Assembly: GCA_030538275.1 (NCBI GenBank)
Contig: JAUNUH010000003.1
Coordinates: forward strand, 155,779 to 219,778
Reading direction: 5' to 3'
DNA: 64,000 nt
Source of the DNA: Flavobacteriaceae bacterium
GTDB taxonomy: Bacteria; Bacteroidota; Bacteroidia; Flavobacteriales; Weeksellaceae
Shown here: in pieces, positions 15,896 through 25,316 of the stretch
Position numbering within the stretch: the first letter of the stretch is position 1
Layout of the letters: every line of letters begins with the position of its first letter
Translations under genes and position numbers: made by a program
The notes under the pieces: generated by a model
The model's input: the letters and a program-made list of their open reading frames with translations, nothing else
What the model was told of the DNA's origin: nothing
Database searches by the model: none

Positions 15896-16333
15896 TTAAT
15901 CATCAGATTTTTCTTCTAATTTTTTCAAATAATCTTCAGCATCCATGCAAAGTTCTACGAGAACGCCACCAGAAGATTTTGGATGTAAAAAGGCAACAAC
16001 TTTACCATCTGCACCTGGTTTTGGTGTTTCGTTCAGCAAAATAAACCCTTCCTTTTGCAATCGATTGATTTCTACTGAAATATCCTCTACAGCAAAGGCT
16101 ATATGGTGAATGCCTGGACCACGTTTAGCGATAAATTTACGGATAGGACTATCTTCATTTGTACCTTCCAAAAGTTCGATTTTGGTTTGGCCTAGCATAA
16201 AGAATGAAGTGGTTACACCTTCGCTTTCCACAGACTCTTCCTTGTATGGCGCAATACCCAAAAGTTGGGTGTATAGCTCGTTGGCTTCTTTTAAATTGTT
16301 TACAGCAATACCTAAATGCTCAATTTTTTTCAT
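15896..16333 (-). CDS. mce: Methylmalonyl-CoA epimerase
   Basis: 145 residues of the VOC/glyoxalase fold: two beta-alpha-beta-beta-beta modules starting KKIEHLGIAVNNLKEA and GPGIHHIAFAVEDI. His6 (EHLGIAV), the His pair of GIHHIAF and the Glu of VELCMD near residue 131 are the metal ligands expected of the family. It interconverts (R)- and (S)-methylmalonyl-CoA between propionyl-CoA and succinyl-CoA. No mutase gene is adjacent. The gene is single and divergent from sufC. Confidence 0.93.
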   Translation of the reverse strand: MKKIEHLGIAVNNLKEANELYTQLLGIAPYKEESVESEGVTTSFFMLGQTKIELLEGTNEDSPIRKFIAKRGPGIHHIAFAVEDISVEINRLQKEGFILLNETPKPGADGKVVAFLHPKSSGGVLVELCMDAEDYLKKLEEKSDD

Positions 16334-16515
16334 TATAAAATTTCTATTAAATCAAAGGTACAAAATTCTAAATTGCTCAACTTCTAGAAATATTCTTGCT
16401 TTGAAGTTGATTTCAATCTCATCAGTAAAATTCCTTTACGTAATAACAAAGTTTTATTTAGAATAATTTTATATAAGGCTTAAATTCCTTATTATTGCAT
16501 TTCAATCTAATTATT

Positions 16516-17262
16516 ATGTTGAAAGTAAAAAACATACATGCCGGAATAGATGGCAACGAGATACTCAAAGGAATTAATCTAGAAATTAAACCTGGTGAGG
16601 TGCATGCGATTATGGGTCCAAATGGATCGGGTAAATCAACTCTGGCATCAGTAATTGCTGGAAATGAAGACTACGAAGTAAGTGAAGGTGCAATAGAATT
16701 GTATGAAGAGGATTTGTTGGAATTGGGGCCAGATGAAAGAGCTCACAAAGGTATTTTTCTTTCGTTTCAATATCCTGTAGAAATTCCTGGGGTTACAGTA
16801 ACTAATTTTATAAAAACGGCAATAAACGAAACCCGAAAGGCACAAGGATTAGAAGAAATGCCTGCAGGAGAAATGTTAAAGGAAATTCGCGAAAAAGCAG
16901 CCATGCTCAATATTCGAAAAGATTTTCTATCTCGCTCATTAAACGAGGGTTTTTCTGGAGGTGAAAAGAAAAGAAATGAAATTTTCCAGATGATGATGCT
17001 CAATCCCAAATTGGCTATTTTGGATGAAACCGACTCTGGATTGGATATAGATGCGTTAAAGATTGTAGCAGATGGCGTGAATAAATTCAGAAATGAAGAT
17101 AATGCCGTCCTGGTAATCACTCACTATCAACGACTTCTAGATTATATTGTCCCAGACTTTGTACACGTTATTGCTGATGGTAAAATTGTGAAATCCGGCG
17201 GAAAAGAATTGGCGCTGGAACTAGAAGACAAAGGTTATGATTGGATAAAAGAACAAATTTGA
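16516..17262 (+). CDS. sufC: Fe-S cluster assembly ATPase SufC
   Basis: 248 residues from the ATG at 16516; the longer frame adds seven residues of no clear homology. ABC-type ATPase with Walker [11 protein letters not shown]-loop [13 protein letters not shown], signature [10 protein letters not shown] and Walker [13 protein letters not shown], all in SufC-specific form. It energises the SufBCD scaffold. sufD follows with a 1-nt gap. sufB, which usually precedes sufC, is absent: upstream is the divergent epimerase gene. Confidence 0.97.
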   Translation: MLKVKNIHAGIDGNEILKGINLEIKPGEVHAIMGPNGSGKSTLASVIAGNEDYEVSEGAIELYEEDLLELGPDERAHKGIFLSFQYPVEIPGVTVTNFIKTAINETRKAQGLEEMPAGEMLKEIREKAAMLNIRKDFLSRSLNEGFSGGEKKRNEIFQMMMLNPKLAILDETDSGLDIDALKIVADGVNKFRNEDNAVLVITHYQRLLDYIVPDFVHVIADGKIVKSGGKELALELEDKGYDWIKEQI

Positions 17263-17263
17263 T

Positions 17264-18574
17264 ATGAGAAGCTTAGAAGAAAAATTGATATCTGAACATA
17301 TTTTATTTGATCAATGGAGTAAACGACCAACATTGATGGAAAAATTACGTGAAGATGCCATCAATGAATTTGAAAAAACCGGTTTTCCGACCACCAAATT
17401 AGAAGATTGGAAATACACCAGTTTGAAGCCTTTTCTCAATAAAGATTATGTGCTTTTTTCTGATAATCACGATGTTCCGATTAATTATAGTGATGTAAAA
17501 ACCTATTTTATACACGATATAGACTCGTATAATCTGGTGTTTATCAATGGAAAATATAGCAGTTATTTGTCCACCACAACCCATGACGAGGCTGATGTAT
17601 GTGTACTTTCCAGTGCAATGCGACAGGGAAAATACCAAACTGTTATAGAGAGTTTTTACAACAAAATTGCACGGGCAGAACAAATGGTATCGCTCAATAC
17701 CGCATATACACACGATGGCGCTTATATTCATGTTCCAGACAAGGTGATTTTGTCTAAACCTATACAAATCATGAATTTTTATATTGGCGAAAAACCCTTG
17801 ATATCGCACCCGCGTAACCTCATCATTCTGGGAAATAACGCCCAGGCACGCATCATCGAGCGGCATCAAACCATCAATTCCCAAGAGAATTTCACCAATT
17901 CTGTAACAGAAATTCATGTGGGAAAAAACGCTCATTTAGATTATTACAAAATTCAAAATGACGACAACGCAGCCTCTTTGGTGGATTCTACCTATATCGA
18001 CCAAGAAAGAGATTCTGTGGCCAGTGTTCATACTTTTTCCTTTGGTGGAAAATTAATCAGAAATGGACTTAATTTTAATCAAAAAGGCGAAAATTGTAAC
18101 TCAATTCTGAAAGGAGTAACCATAGGTGAGGACGAGCAATTGATTGATCATCACACCTTTGTAGAACACATGAGCCCTAATTGTGAAAGTCATGAATTGT
18201 ACAGAACCATTTTGGGAGGTAGTTCGAAAGGTGTTTTTAATGGAAAAATTCTAGTTGATGCCGATGCGCAAAAAATTGATGCTTTCCAACAAAATAATAA
18301 TATATTATTGACACCGGGAGCCAGTATCGATACCAAACCACAACTCGAGATATTTGCCGATGACGTGAAATGTTCTCATGGTTGTACGGTAGGACAATTG
18401 GATGAAAGTGCCATGTTTTATCTTCGCCAAAGAGGCGTACCCAAAAAAGAAGCCAGAGCCTTGTTGTTATTCGCATTCTCTGCAGACGTGTTAGAAAGTA
18501 TTCAGATTCCTGAATTAAAACAACGCATCACAAGAATTATAGCAAAGAAATTAGAGGTTAATTTGAGTTTCTGA
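17264..18574 (+). CDS. sufD: Fe-S cluster assembly protein SufD
   Basis: 436 residues. N-terminal helical part with TTKLEDWKYTSLKPFL, then the right-handed parallel beta-helix core (VHTFSFGGKLIRNGLNF, NCNSILKGVTIG) and the C-terminal SufC-binding part. The stretch DVKCSHGCTVGQLDE contains the conserved His of SufD (His360 in E. coli). It pairs with SufB and SufC in the scaffold complex. Translationally close to sufC; a hairpin with T run follows its stop, before sufS. Confidence 0.96.
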   Translation: MRSLEEKLISEHILFDQWSKRPTLMEKLREDAINEFEKTGFPTTKLEDWKYTSLKPFLNKDYVLFSDNHDVPINYSDVKTYFIHDIDSYNLVFINGKYSSYLSTTTHDEADVCVLSSAMRQGKYQTVIESFYNKIARAEQMVSLNTAYTHDGAYIHVPDKVILSKPIQIMNFYIGEKPLISHPRNLIILGNNAQARIIERHQTINSQENFTNSVTEIHVGKNAHLDYYKIQNDDNAASLVDSTYIDQERDSVASVHTFSFGGKLIRNGLNFNQKGENCNSILKGVTIGEDEQLIDHHTFVEHMSPNCESHELYRTILGGSSKGVFNGKILVDADAQKIDAFQQNNNILLTPGASIDTKPQLEIFADDVKCSHGCTVGQLDESAMFYLRQRGVPKKEARALLLFAFSADVLESIQIPELKQRITRIIAKKLEVNLSF

Positions 18575-18593
18575 TTTATTTCAAATCATTATG

Positions 18594-18644
18594 AAACAGA
18601 TTCATTAGAAATGTAATTTTAACTTTCTGTGAATCTGTTTTTTT
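18594..18644 (+). terminator. Hairpin with T run between sufD and sufS
   Basis: AAACAGATTCA (18594-18604) pairs with TGAATCTGTTT (18630-18640), with an additional inner AGAAA/TTTCT stem, and seven T follow the arm. It looks like an intrinsic terminator only 20 nt after sufD and 15 nt before sufS, so sufS expression may be reduced or separately driven. Confidence 0.75.
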
Positions 18645-18658
18645 ATTAAAATTCAAAA

Positions 18659-19879
18659 ATGAAAAACATCCAAGAAATACGTGCACAATTTCCTATTTTA
18701 AATACCATGGTTAACCAAAAACCATTGATTTATTTGGATAATGCTGCCACCTCTCAAAAACCATTATCGGTTTTGAATGCCATTGGCGATTACTATAAAT
18801 CCTTGAACGCCAATGTGCACCGAGGAATCCATACCTTGAGTCAAGAAGCAACTACGGCAATGGAAGAAAGTAGGAAAAAAGTTCAACATTTTATACATGC
18901 AGCTCATGCGCATGAAATTATTTTTACATATGGCACAACAGATGCTATTAATCTGATATCTAGAGGATTGGAAGGTGTTTTAACCTCAAATGATGAAGTC
19001 ATTATTTCTGAATTAGAACATCATTCCAATATTGTTCCATGGCAAATGCTATGTGAAAAAACGCAATCCAAACTGCGTTATATTCCACTGTTGGATAATG
19101 GCACCCTGGATATGGAGGAATTTGACAAAATTCTAAACGAAAACACAAAATTAGTGGCCGTGAACCATGTTTCGAATGCGCTGGGCGTCATCAATCCTAT
19201 AGAAGATATCATAAACAAAGCTCATCAATTTGGCGCTTGGGTCATGGTAGATGGCGCACAATCGATTCCTCATCTTCAAATAGATGTACAGCAGCTGAAT
19301 GCAGATTTCTACGTTTTTTCTGGACATAAAATGTATGGCCCAACAGGAACTGGAGTTTTATATGGCAAAGAAGAAATTTTGAATCAATTAAATCCATATC
19401 GCGGTGGGGGAGAGATGATACATACGGTGAGCATGGAAAAATCTACCTATGCAGATTTACCTTTTAAATTTGAGGCTGGAACACCGCATATTGCTGGAAA
19501 TATAGCTCTAGGAAACGCTATAGATTTCATGAATGAAGTCGGAATGGAGTTTATTCATACCCATGAACAGGAGTTATTGAAATATGCACTTGATGAATTA
19601 TCCCAAATAAAAGAAATTGAAATTTATGCCAAGCATGCACCTAGATCTGGAGCGATTTCTTTCAATTTTAACAAAAAAGGTGTGCATTCCTCGGATGTTG
19701 GGATGATTTTGGATAAATTAGGCATTGCCGTGCGCACAGGCCATCATTGCTGCCAACCTATAATGAGTCGCTTTGGAATCCCAGGAACTGTACGTGCAAG
19801 TTTTGCTGTGTATAATACAACAGAGGAGGTTGATGAATTGATAAAAGGCGTGAAATTCGCCATTCAAATGTTGAATTGA
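18659..19879 (+). CDS. sufS: Cysteine desulfurase SufS
   Basis: 406 residues, class V aminotransferase fold. Lys224 in SGHKMYGPTG is the PLP lysine; Cys364 in RTGHHCCQP is the persulfide cysteine, in the short-loop form typical of SufS (group II) rather than IscS. Also present: NVHRGIHTLSQEAT and HHSNIVPWQ. It supplies sulfur for the SufBCD scaffold; its partner SufE is not in this cluster. A hairpin terminator separates it from sufD. Confidence 0.96.
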   Translation: MKNIQEIRAQFPILNTMVNQKPLIYLDNAATSQKPLSVLNAIGDYYKSLNANVHRGIHTLSQEATTAMEESRKKVQHFIHAAHAHEIIFTYGTTDAINLISRGLEGVLTSNDEVIISELEHHSNIVPWQMLCEKTQSKLRYIPLLDNGTLDMEEFDKILNENTKLVAVNHVSNALGVINPIEDIINKAHQFGAWVMVDGAQSIPHLQIDVQQLNADFYVFSGHKMYGPTGTGVLYGKEEILNQLNPYRGGGEMIHTVSMEKSTYADLPFKFEAGTPHIAGNIALGNAIDFMNEVGMEFIHTHEQELLKYALDELSQIKEIEIYAKHAPRSGAISFNFNKKGVHSSDVGMILDKLGIAVRTGHHCCQPIMSRFGIPGTVRASFAVYNTTEEVDELIKGVKFAIQMLN

Positions 19880-19983
19880 CCTATTTTTCCTATCAAAAAG
19901 GAATTATTGGGTCTATTTCCATTGTTCTATCTCACAAGTTTTAATTGGAACGATTTTCGCCAAAAAGTTTTAAAATTGCATTT

Positions 19984-20709
19984 ATGTTCAGATTTTTCAA
20001 ACATCGGGTAACGCTTTGGGTTCTCAGTTTTTTGCTTTTAGCCGATATAGCTTATATCATTTATAATATTCAAAAAAATCAAGATACAACGGCGCTTATG
20101 GTGGCCATTTTGATTTTAGGACTTATAGTTGGTGCCCTGCTTGTAAGTATTATAAACAGTGATAAAAGAGCAGAACAACCCACAGTGATACGTGAGTCTT
20201 CTCACACCATCATGGAAAGCATGCAAAAGGTATTTAAAATCGTAACAGCAGAGGGACATTTCAATGAAATTTATGATTATAAAGAAAATTCAAAACTTTT
20301 AAAATTTATTCCGGTTGCCAAAAAAGCACTGGTTATAATCAAAGGAAAAGTACAAATGGGTTATGATTTTTCTAAAGCGAAATGGGAAATCGACGAAAAA
20401 AATCAAAAAATTAAATTGATTCATTTTCCAGCACCAGAGTTATTGTCATTAGAGACTGATTATGAGTACTATAATATTGAAGAGCAATTTTATAATTTAT
20501 TCAAAAAAGAAGATTTAGCCAATATTCAACGTGAAGGAAAAGAGCAAATTAGAATTGCAGCCATCAAAAGTCATCTTCCCCAAACGGCTGCAGAACAAAT
20601 TGAAATTGTGTTGAAAGAACTAATTGCAGCCAAAGATTGGAAATTGGAAAACGCCCATTTAATTACAGAAAGTATAAAGTTAATAGAAAATAAGTCAAAT
20701 TTATCCTGA
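19984..20709 (+). CDS. DUF4230 family membrane-anchored protein
   Basis: 241 residues from the ATG at 19984; the longer frame begins at a TTG and adds a non-hydrophobic stretch. Two N-terminal transmembrane helices (about residues 8-27 and 36-55: VTLWVLSFLLLADIAYIIYN and TALMVAILILGLIVGALLVS) are followed by a soluble domain with the DUF4230 pattern VFKIVTAEGHFNEIYDY, KKALVIIKGKVQMGYDFSK and IKLIHFPAPELLS. Function of the family is not known to me. Located between sufS and rnhB on the same strand with gaps over 75 nt, so not clearly in an operon. Confidence 0.8.
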   Translation: MFRFFKHRVTLWVLSFLLLADIAYIIYNIQKNQDTTALMVAILILGLIVGALLVSIINSDKRAEQPTVIRESSHTIMESMQKVFKIVTAEGHFNEIYDYKENSKLLKFIPVAKKALVIIKGKVQMGYDFSKAKWEIDEKNQKIKLIHFPAPELLSLETDYEYYNIEEQFYNLFKKEDLANIQREGKEQIRIAAIKSHLPQTAAEQIEIVLKELIAAKDWKLENAHLITESIKLIENKSNLS

Positions 20710-20788
20710 TTTGGAATAGTGTATAAGTTTTTAATAATTTATTGAAAATTAGATAAATCAGCACGATATAAGTAGTAATTTTATACAC

Positions 20789-21403
20789 ATGAAGCGTACT
20801 TTCCAAACAGAATTCTTAGAAGCAGGTTGTGACGAAGCAGGGCGTGGATGCTTGGCCGGACCTGTGGTGGCTGCGGCAGTTATTTTGCCTGTGGACTTCC
20901 AATGTGGCGAATTGAATGATTCTAAACAACTATCTGTAAATCAGAGAAATATATTAAGAGAAAGAATAGAAGAGGAGTCTGTGTGCTACGGAATTGGTTT
21001 TGTTTTTCCAGAAGAAATTGATCGTATTAATATTCTGAATGCCAGTTTTTTGGCCATGCACAAAGCACTTAATAATATGCGTTTAACGCCAGATTTCATT
21101 GCGGTAGATGGAAACCGATTTGCGCCGTACAAAAGAATTAAACATCATTGTTGCATCAAAGGTGATGCAAATTATATGAATATTGCTGCGGCATCTGTTT
21201 TGGCCAAAACGTATAGAGATGCTTATATGATTCAATTACACAAGGAATTCCCGCAATATCAATGGGACAAAAACAAAGGTTATCCCACCAAATCACATCG
21301 TGCAGGAATCGAAGAATTTGGGAGTTGTCTTCACCATAGAAAATCTTTTAATTTATTACCTCCACAACTTAGTATTGATTTTGAAAAGGCGGTATCTGCT
21401 TGA
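20789..21403 (+). CDS. rnhB: Ribonuclease HII
   Basis: 204 residues. Motif GCDEAGRGCLAGPVVAAAV holds catalytic Asp15 and Glu16; AVDGNRF carries the third acidic residue, and the Lys-rich KGDANYMNIAAASVLAKTYRD helps hold the RNA/DNA hybrid. It removes ribonucleotides embedded in DNA and RNA primers. Size and motif order are standard. Confidence 0.97.
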   Translation: MKRTFQTEFLEAGCDEAGRGCLAGPVVAAAVILPVDFQCGELNDSKQLSVNQRNILRERIEEESVCYGIGFVFPEEIDRINILNASFLAMHKALNNMRLTPDFIAVDGNRFAPYKRIKHHCCIKGDANYMNIAAASVLAKTYRDAYMIQLHKEFPQYQWDKNKGYPTKSHRAGIEEFGSCLHHRKSFNLLPPQLSIDFEKAVSA

Positions 21404-21445
21404 ATTTGAATAATTTGAGTTCGACGCAATTGGTAAAAATCCCAT

Positions 21446-21904
21446 TTATAACCGCACCGCGTCTGGCACAAACATTTTATAATCCCCATTATTGCGAATC
21501 ACATCACGCACGATACTGGAACTAATATAAGATTTTCCAGATGACGTGAGTAAAAATACCGTTTCTATTTCATGTGTCATAGCACGATTGGTATGTGCAA
21601 TGGCTTTTTCAAACTCAAAATCTGCAGGATTGCGTAATCCCCGCAATATAAAACGGGCATTTTTTTCTTGAACATAATCTACCGTGAGCCCAGAATAGGT
21701 GTCGATTTCAATTTTGTCAATTCCCTCAAAAGTATCTATCAAAAATTTCTTACGCTCCTCGAGGCTGAACATATAATTTTTGGTAGCGTTCTGCCCAATA
21801 GCAACTATAATTTTATCAAAAAGAGGTACAGCGCGTTGTATTATATCGAAATGCCCCAAGGTAATCGGGTCAAATGAACCGGGAAAAACAGCAATCTTTT
21901 CCAT
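21446..21904 (-). CDS. coaD: Phosphopantetheine adenylyltransferase
   Basis: 152 residues from the ATG at 21904 (MEKIAVFPGSFDPITLGH); the longer frame would run into the upstream gene. The nucleotidyltransferase motif T/HxGH appears as TLGH, and the second motif ISSSIVRD near the C-terminus is as expected. ARFILRGLRNPADFEFE is a CoaD hallmark. It makes dephospho-CoA from ATP and phosphopantetheine. The TerB-like gene upstream ends one base before this start, so the two are cotranscribed. Confidence 0.96.
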   Translation of the reverse strand: MEKIAVFPGSFDPITLGHFDIIQRAVPLFDKIIVAIGQNATKNYMFSLEERKKFLIDTFEGIDKIEIDTYSGLTVDYVQEKNARFILRGLRNPADFEFEKAIAHTNRAMTHEIETVFLLTSSGKSYISSSIVRDVIRNNGDYKMFVPDAVRL

Positions 21905-21905
21905 A

Positions 21906-22274
21906 TTAACTTTTGTTGGCTTGATCGCGCTCACGCCATGCGTGCAGCATCATACGATAATGTCTGTTTTCTTCTTTGCTAATTTCATCATCTGCGCGAA
22001 TCAAATCTTTTGCAAATAATTTAAATTCCTCGCGTTCTGCTTCATTCGAATCATCATAGAATTCAATAGCTTTCTTTTTGAAATGAGAATCAAACTCAGA
22101 TTCTGCCAATTGAATTAATTCATCCAGCTCATCATCCAGGTTAAGTCGCATCAAAGCCTCTACTGCCAAATATTCACGAATCACTTCGTCACTTTTGGCG
22201 TCGAGTTCGCCCTCGGCAGTGGCAATCATGTTCAATAAATGATAACCGGCAATAATTCTGTTTGATTTTCTCAT
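21906..22274 (-). CDS. TerB-like (tellurite resistance B fold) small protein
   Basis: 122 residues, all-helical and acidic. GYHLLNMIATAEGELDAKSDEVIREYL is the metal-site-type helix pair of the TerB fold (acidic residues in A-EGELDA), and a second half (EREEFKLFAKDLIRADDEISKEE) repeats the pattern. Role of such small TerB proteins in Flavobacteriia is unclear; the name does not mean tellurite resistance. It is coupled to coaD. Confidence 0.7.
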   Translation of the reverse strand: MRKSNRIIAGYHLLNMIATAEGELDAKSDEVIREYLAVEALMRLNLDDELDELIQLAESEFDSHFKKKAIEFYDDSNEAEREEFKLFAKDLIRADDEISKEENRHYRMMLHAWRERDQANKS

Positions 22275-22501
22275 GATTTTATTTAAATGAATACAAATGT
22301 AACCAGATTCCTTAATTTATTTCGCATTTTTCACTTTTTTTGAATGATTTTTAGCCCGAATCTATGCGATTTGTCGTAATTCAAGTTTTTATTCATTCAG
22401 TTCAGAACTCAAATATTTCTTTTTTCAAATTTTTAAAACAAAAACTCCAACCTACTTTGACATGCAGGTAGAGAAATTTATACTTAACAGGTCATAAAAA
22501 A

Positions 22502-24385
22502 TCACATCATTTGGTTCAATTCCTCCCATTCCAGCATTTTTTCTTCTAGGGAAATTTTCAAGTTTTCATAAGCTAAAAGTTCATCTTCAGTTGGATTTTT
22601 ATCTAAAAAAGAATTTTCAATTTTTCCGATTTCTTCTTCCAAAGAAGTGATTTCAGCTTCAACTGAATTAATTTTGTTTTTAATTCGTTTTATTTCCTTA
22701 TCATCTTGATAATTAATGGGTTGCGCATTGTTCTTAGGCGATTCTTCTTTTACTACTTTTTCGATTTCCCGCATATTGGCGGCTTTGCGATAAGCCAGAT
22801 AATCATCTATTCCGCCCAAAAATTCTTTTACTTCGCCTTCTTTGAATTCTACGATTTTATCTGCCAAACCGCTTAAAAATTCGCGGTCATGAGATACTAG
22901 AATCAAAGTTCCATCGTATTTATTCAAGGCATTTTTTAATATTTCTTTGGATTGAATGTCAAGATGGTTGGTAGGCTCGTCCATGATCAACACATTGGAC
23001 GGATGCAACAGGAGCTTCGCCAATGCTAGGCGATTTCTTTCTCCACCAGAAAGTACTTTCACTTTTTTTTCTGCAGATTCTCCCCCAAACAAAAATGCGC
23101 CTAATACATCTCTTACTCGAATTCGAGTTTTTTCGTTGGCTGCATATTCAGCTTCTTCCAGTACGGTTCTGTTTTCATCTAAAACCAAATGTTGATTTTG
23201 AGCAAAATAGCCTACTTCTACATTGTGTCCATAGGTAATTTTACCCGAAAAATCCAGCTCGCCAATAATGCATCTTGCCAAGGTAGTTTTTCCCTGGCCA
23301 TTTTGACCAACAAAAGCAACTTTTTCACCACGAACAATTTCTAAATCCACATTGGTAAAAACACTGTGATTCCCAAAATCTTTGGCAACATCTTCTAGCT
23401 TGAAAACCACTTTTCCCGATCTCTGTGATGGCTCAAACCGAATGTTCATGGCGTGTACATCTTCATTCTCTACCTCAATGACGTCCATTCGGTTCAGTTT
23501 TTTTTGCAAAGATTTTGCTGTAGATGCTTTGGACGCTTTAGCCCTGAATTTGTCGATGAGTTGTTCGGTATGTTTAATATAATTCTCCTGATTTTTTCTT
23601 GCCTGCTCCATTTTTTCACGCCTATCTTCCCGTAACTCGATGTATTTGGAATAATTCGCTTTATAGTCGTGAATCTGTTTATTGGCAATTTCCAAGGTGC
23701 GATTTGTTATATTATCCAAAAATAATTTGTCATGTGAAACCAGAACAACCGCACCGCTATAACTGTTCAAAAACTCTTCGAGCCACAAGATAGAATCTAT
23801 ATCCAAATGATTGGTAGGCTCGTCCAAAAGCAAAATATCGTGATGGCGTAAGAGCAATTTTGCCAATTCTACCCGCATGCGCCAACCTCCAGAAAATTCA
23901 CTTGTCAAACGATGAAAATCTGACTCTCTAAATCCGAGACCCTTCAAAACCTTCTCCATATCCGCATCCTTGGAATATCCACCCAACATGGTAAATCTTT
24001 CTGTGAGATGTGAAATATCTTCGATTAATTGGTGATAGCTATCACTTTCATAATCTGTGCGTTCGGCCAATTGGTGATTTACTTCATCTATTTTTGTTTG
24101 AACTTGATTCAAAAGTTCAAATGCCTGAGCAGCTTCGTCCCAAATCGTTCTACCTTCTTCAAAATCAATATCTTGGGATAGGTATCCTACACTCACTTCT
24201 CCTTCATAAGCAACGTCTCCTTCGGTTGAATTTTGTTTTTTTGCCAGAATTTTAAGCAAAGTAGATTTTCCTGCTCCATTTTTCCCTGCCAATCCTATCC
24301 GGTCACCTTTATTAATCCTGAATGATACATTATCAAATAAATAATTTCCTGCAAAATGTACCCCTAATTTTTGCGCTTGTAACAT
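22502..24385 (-). CDS. ABC-F family ATPase (ribosome-associated type)
   Basis: 627 residues from the ATG at 24385 (MLQAQKLGVHFAGNYLFDNV). The frame is open 89 codons further up, but that part crosses a promoter box and has no family features. Two ABC domains with Walker A GKNGAGKST and GQNGQGKTT, signatures EFSGGWRMR and LSGGERNRL, and Walker B LLLLDEPTNHLD and VLIMDEPTNHLD. The linker between them is long, charged and helical (about residues 240-300), as in Uup/YheS-type factors, and the C-terminus ends in a coiled coil. No transmembrane part. ABC-F proteins act on stalled ribosomes or ribosome assembly; the exact subgroup is uncertain. Confidence 0.93.
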   Translation of the reverse strand: MLQAQKLGVHFAGNYLFDNVSFRINKGDRIGLAGKNGAGKSTLLKILAKKQNSTEGDVAYEGEVSVGYLSQDIDFEEGRTIWDEAAQAFELLNQVQTKIDEVNHQLAERTDYESDSYHQLIEDISHLTERFTMLGGYSKDADMEKVLKGLGFRESDFHRLTSEFSGGWRMRVELAKLLLRHHDILLLDEPTNHLDIDSILWLEEFLNSYSGAVVLVSHDKLFLDNITNRTLEIANKQIHDYKANYSKYIELREDRREKMEQARKNQENYIKHTEQLIDKFRAKASKASTAKSLQKKLNRMDVIEVENEDVHAMNIRFEPSQRSGKVVFKLEDVAKDFGNHSVFTNVDLEIVRGEKVAFVGQNGQGKTTLARCIIGELDFSGKITYGHNVEVGYFAQNQHLVLDENRTVLEEAEYAANEKTRIRVRDVLGAFLFGGESAEKKVKVLSGGERNRLALAKLLLHPSNVLIMDEPTNHLDIQSKEILKNALNKYDGTLILVSHDREFLSGLADKIVEFKEGEVKEFLGGIDDYLAYRKAANMREIEKVVKEESPKNNAQPINYQDDKEIKRIKNKINSVEAEITSLEEEIGKIENSFLDKNPTEDELLAYENLKISLEEKMLEWEELNQMM

Positions 24386-24390
24386 AGTTG

Positions 24391-24398
24391 CAAATATA
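24391..24398 (-). promoter_or_regulatory. -7 box immediately upstream of the ABC-F start
   Basis: Minus strand TATATTTG (24398-24391) matches TAnnTTTG and ends 5 nt before the ATG, so transcription would begin at or next to the start codon: a leaderless or nearly leaderless mRNA. Confidence 0.5.
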
Positions 24399-24524
24399 AT
24401 TGAATTTTCTAGCGCTGACCTGCATCTGTTAAAAGTAGATTGAATAAAGCCCGTAGTAATAATTTTCTGAAACAAATAGTCGTTTTGGTATAATAAATGC
24501 CTATTTACAGCAAAACTATATATA

Positions 24525-25229
24525 ATGAAAAATACAAATTTGTTCATGATTTCCGTGATTTCATTCACGCTTTTGGCTTCTTGTGAAAACAAAACTTCCA
24601 AAACAATTATTCCACAACAAGACGACACAACAGAAGTAGTGGATATGCACAATAGCCAAATATCTGTTGATTGGCCAGGTAGCTATTTTGGCGTAGTTCC
24701 TTGTGCATCATGTCCAGGAATAGAAACTATGATTACACTGAATGAGGATGAAACTTACGAAAAAACAGAAGTTTATAAAGAGTCTGATTTAGAGCCTTTT
24801 ATAGAAAAAGGAAAAATTTTATGGACTAATAATGGAAATGAAATACATTTGGGTGAATCCTTGTACAAAGTGGGTGAAAATATGCTCATAATGCTGGATG
24901 CAGACGGAAACGAGATTTCTGGCGAATTAGAAAAAAATTATATTTTGAATAAAACGCAACTGCAATCGGCATTACCCATCAATGAGGGTATTGAACTTAT
25001 GGAATACCAAGGAAGTGATAATATGAAATATCAAATTATTTTTAATAATAATAATTCACCCGCCACAGCTGTCGTAAGCTCAAAGAATTTGGAAATGGAA
25101 TTAACACAAAAGGAGGCTTGGGCCAAAGGTGCAGAGTATGTTTCGCAAGAAGCGAGTTTGTTGATGAAAGAAAATGTAGGAGAATTCAAAATGGGAAATA
25201 AAACCATAAAATTATCCGAAGTGAAATAA
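24525..25229 (+). CDS. NlpE-like lipoprotein with MliC-like C-terminal domain
   Basis: 234 residues. Signal peptide with lipobox LASC (Cys20). Residues about 48-145 are an NlpE N-terminal domain: WPGSYFGVVPCASCPGIETMITL carries the CxxC pair of copper-homeostasis/adhesion-sensing NlpE, followed by ILWTNNGNEIHLGES. Residues about 165-234 (MKYQIIFNNNNSPATAVVS... and NVGEFKMGNKTIKLSE) resemble the MliC/lysozyme-inhibitor domain. The NlpE call is good, the MliC call is weaker. Single gene, divergent from the ABC-F gene. Confidence 0.8.
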   Translation: MKNTNLFMISVISFTLLASCENKTSKTIIPQQDDTTEVVDMHNSQISVDWPGSYFGVVPCASCPGIETMITLNEDETYEKTEVYKESDLEPFIEKGKILWTNNGNEIHLGESLYKVGENMLIMLDADGNEISGELEKNYILNKTQLQSALPINEGIELMEYQGSDNMKYQIIFNNNNSPATAVVSSKNLEMELTQKEAWAKGAEYVSQEASLLMKENVGEFKMGNKTIKLSEVK

Positions 25230-25316
25230 AATGGCGTTTATTACCCCAAATTTAAGTAACAGTTGTTACATCAAATCCTAAAAAAATTGACGTATTTTGG
25301 CATTTTAAAATTATAA

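Noticed and set aside
22440..22490. Possible hairpin CCTAC..GTAGG downstream of the ABC-F gene
   Set aside because: Short, imperfect stem without a T run on the relevant strand.
24386..24652. 89-codon N-terminal extension of the ABC-F gene
   Set aside because: It crosses a promoter box and overlaps the 5' part of the divergent NlpE-like gene; ABC-F proteins start at MLQAQKLGV-like sequence.
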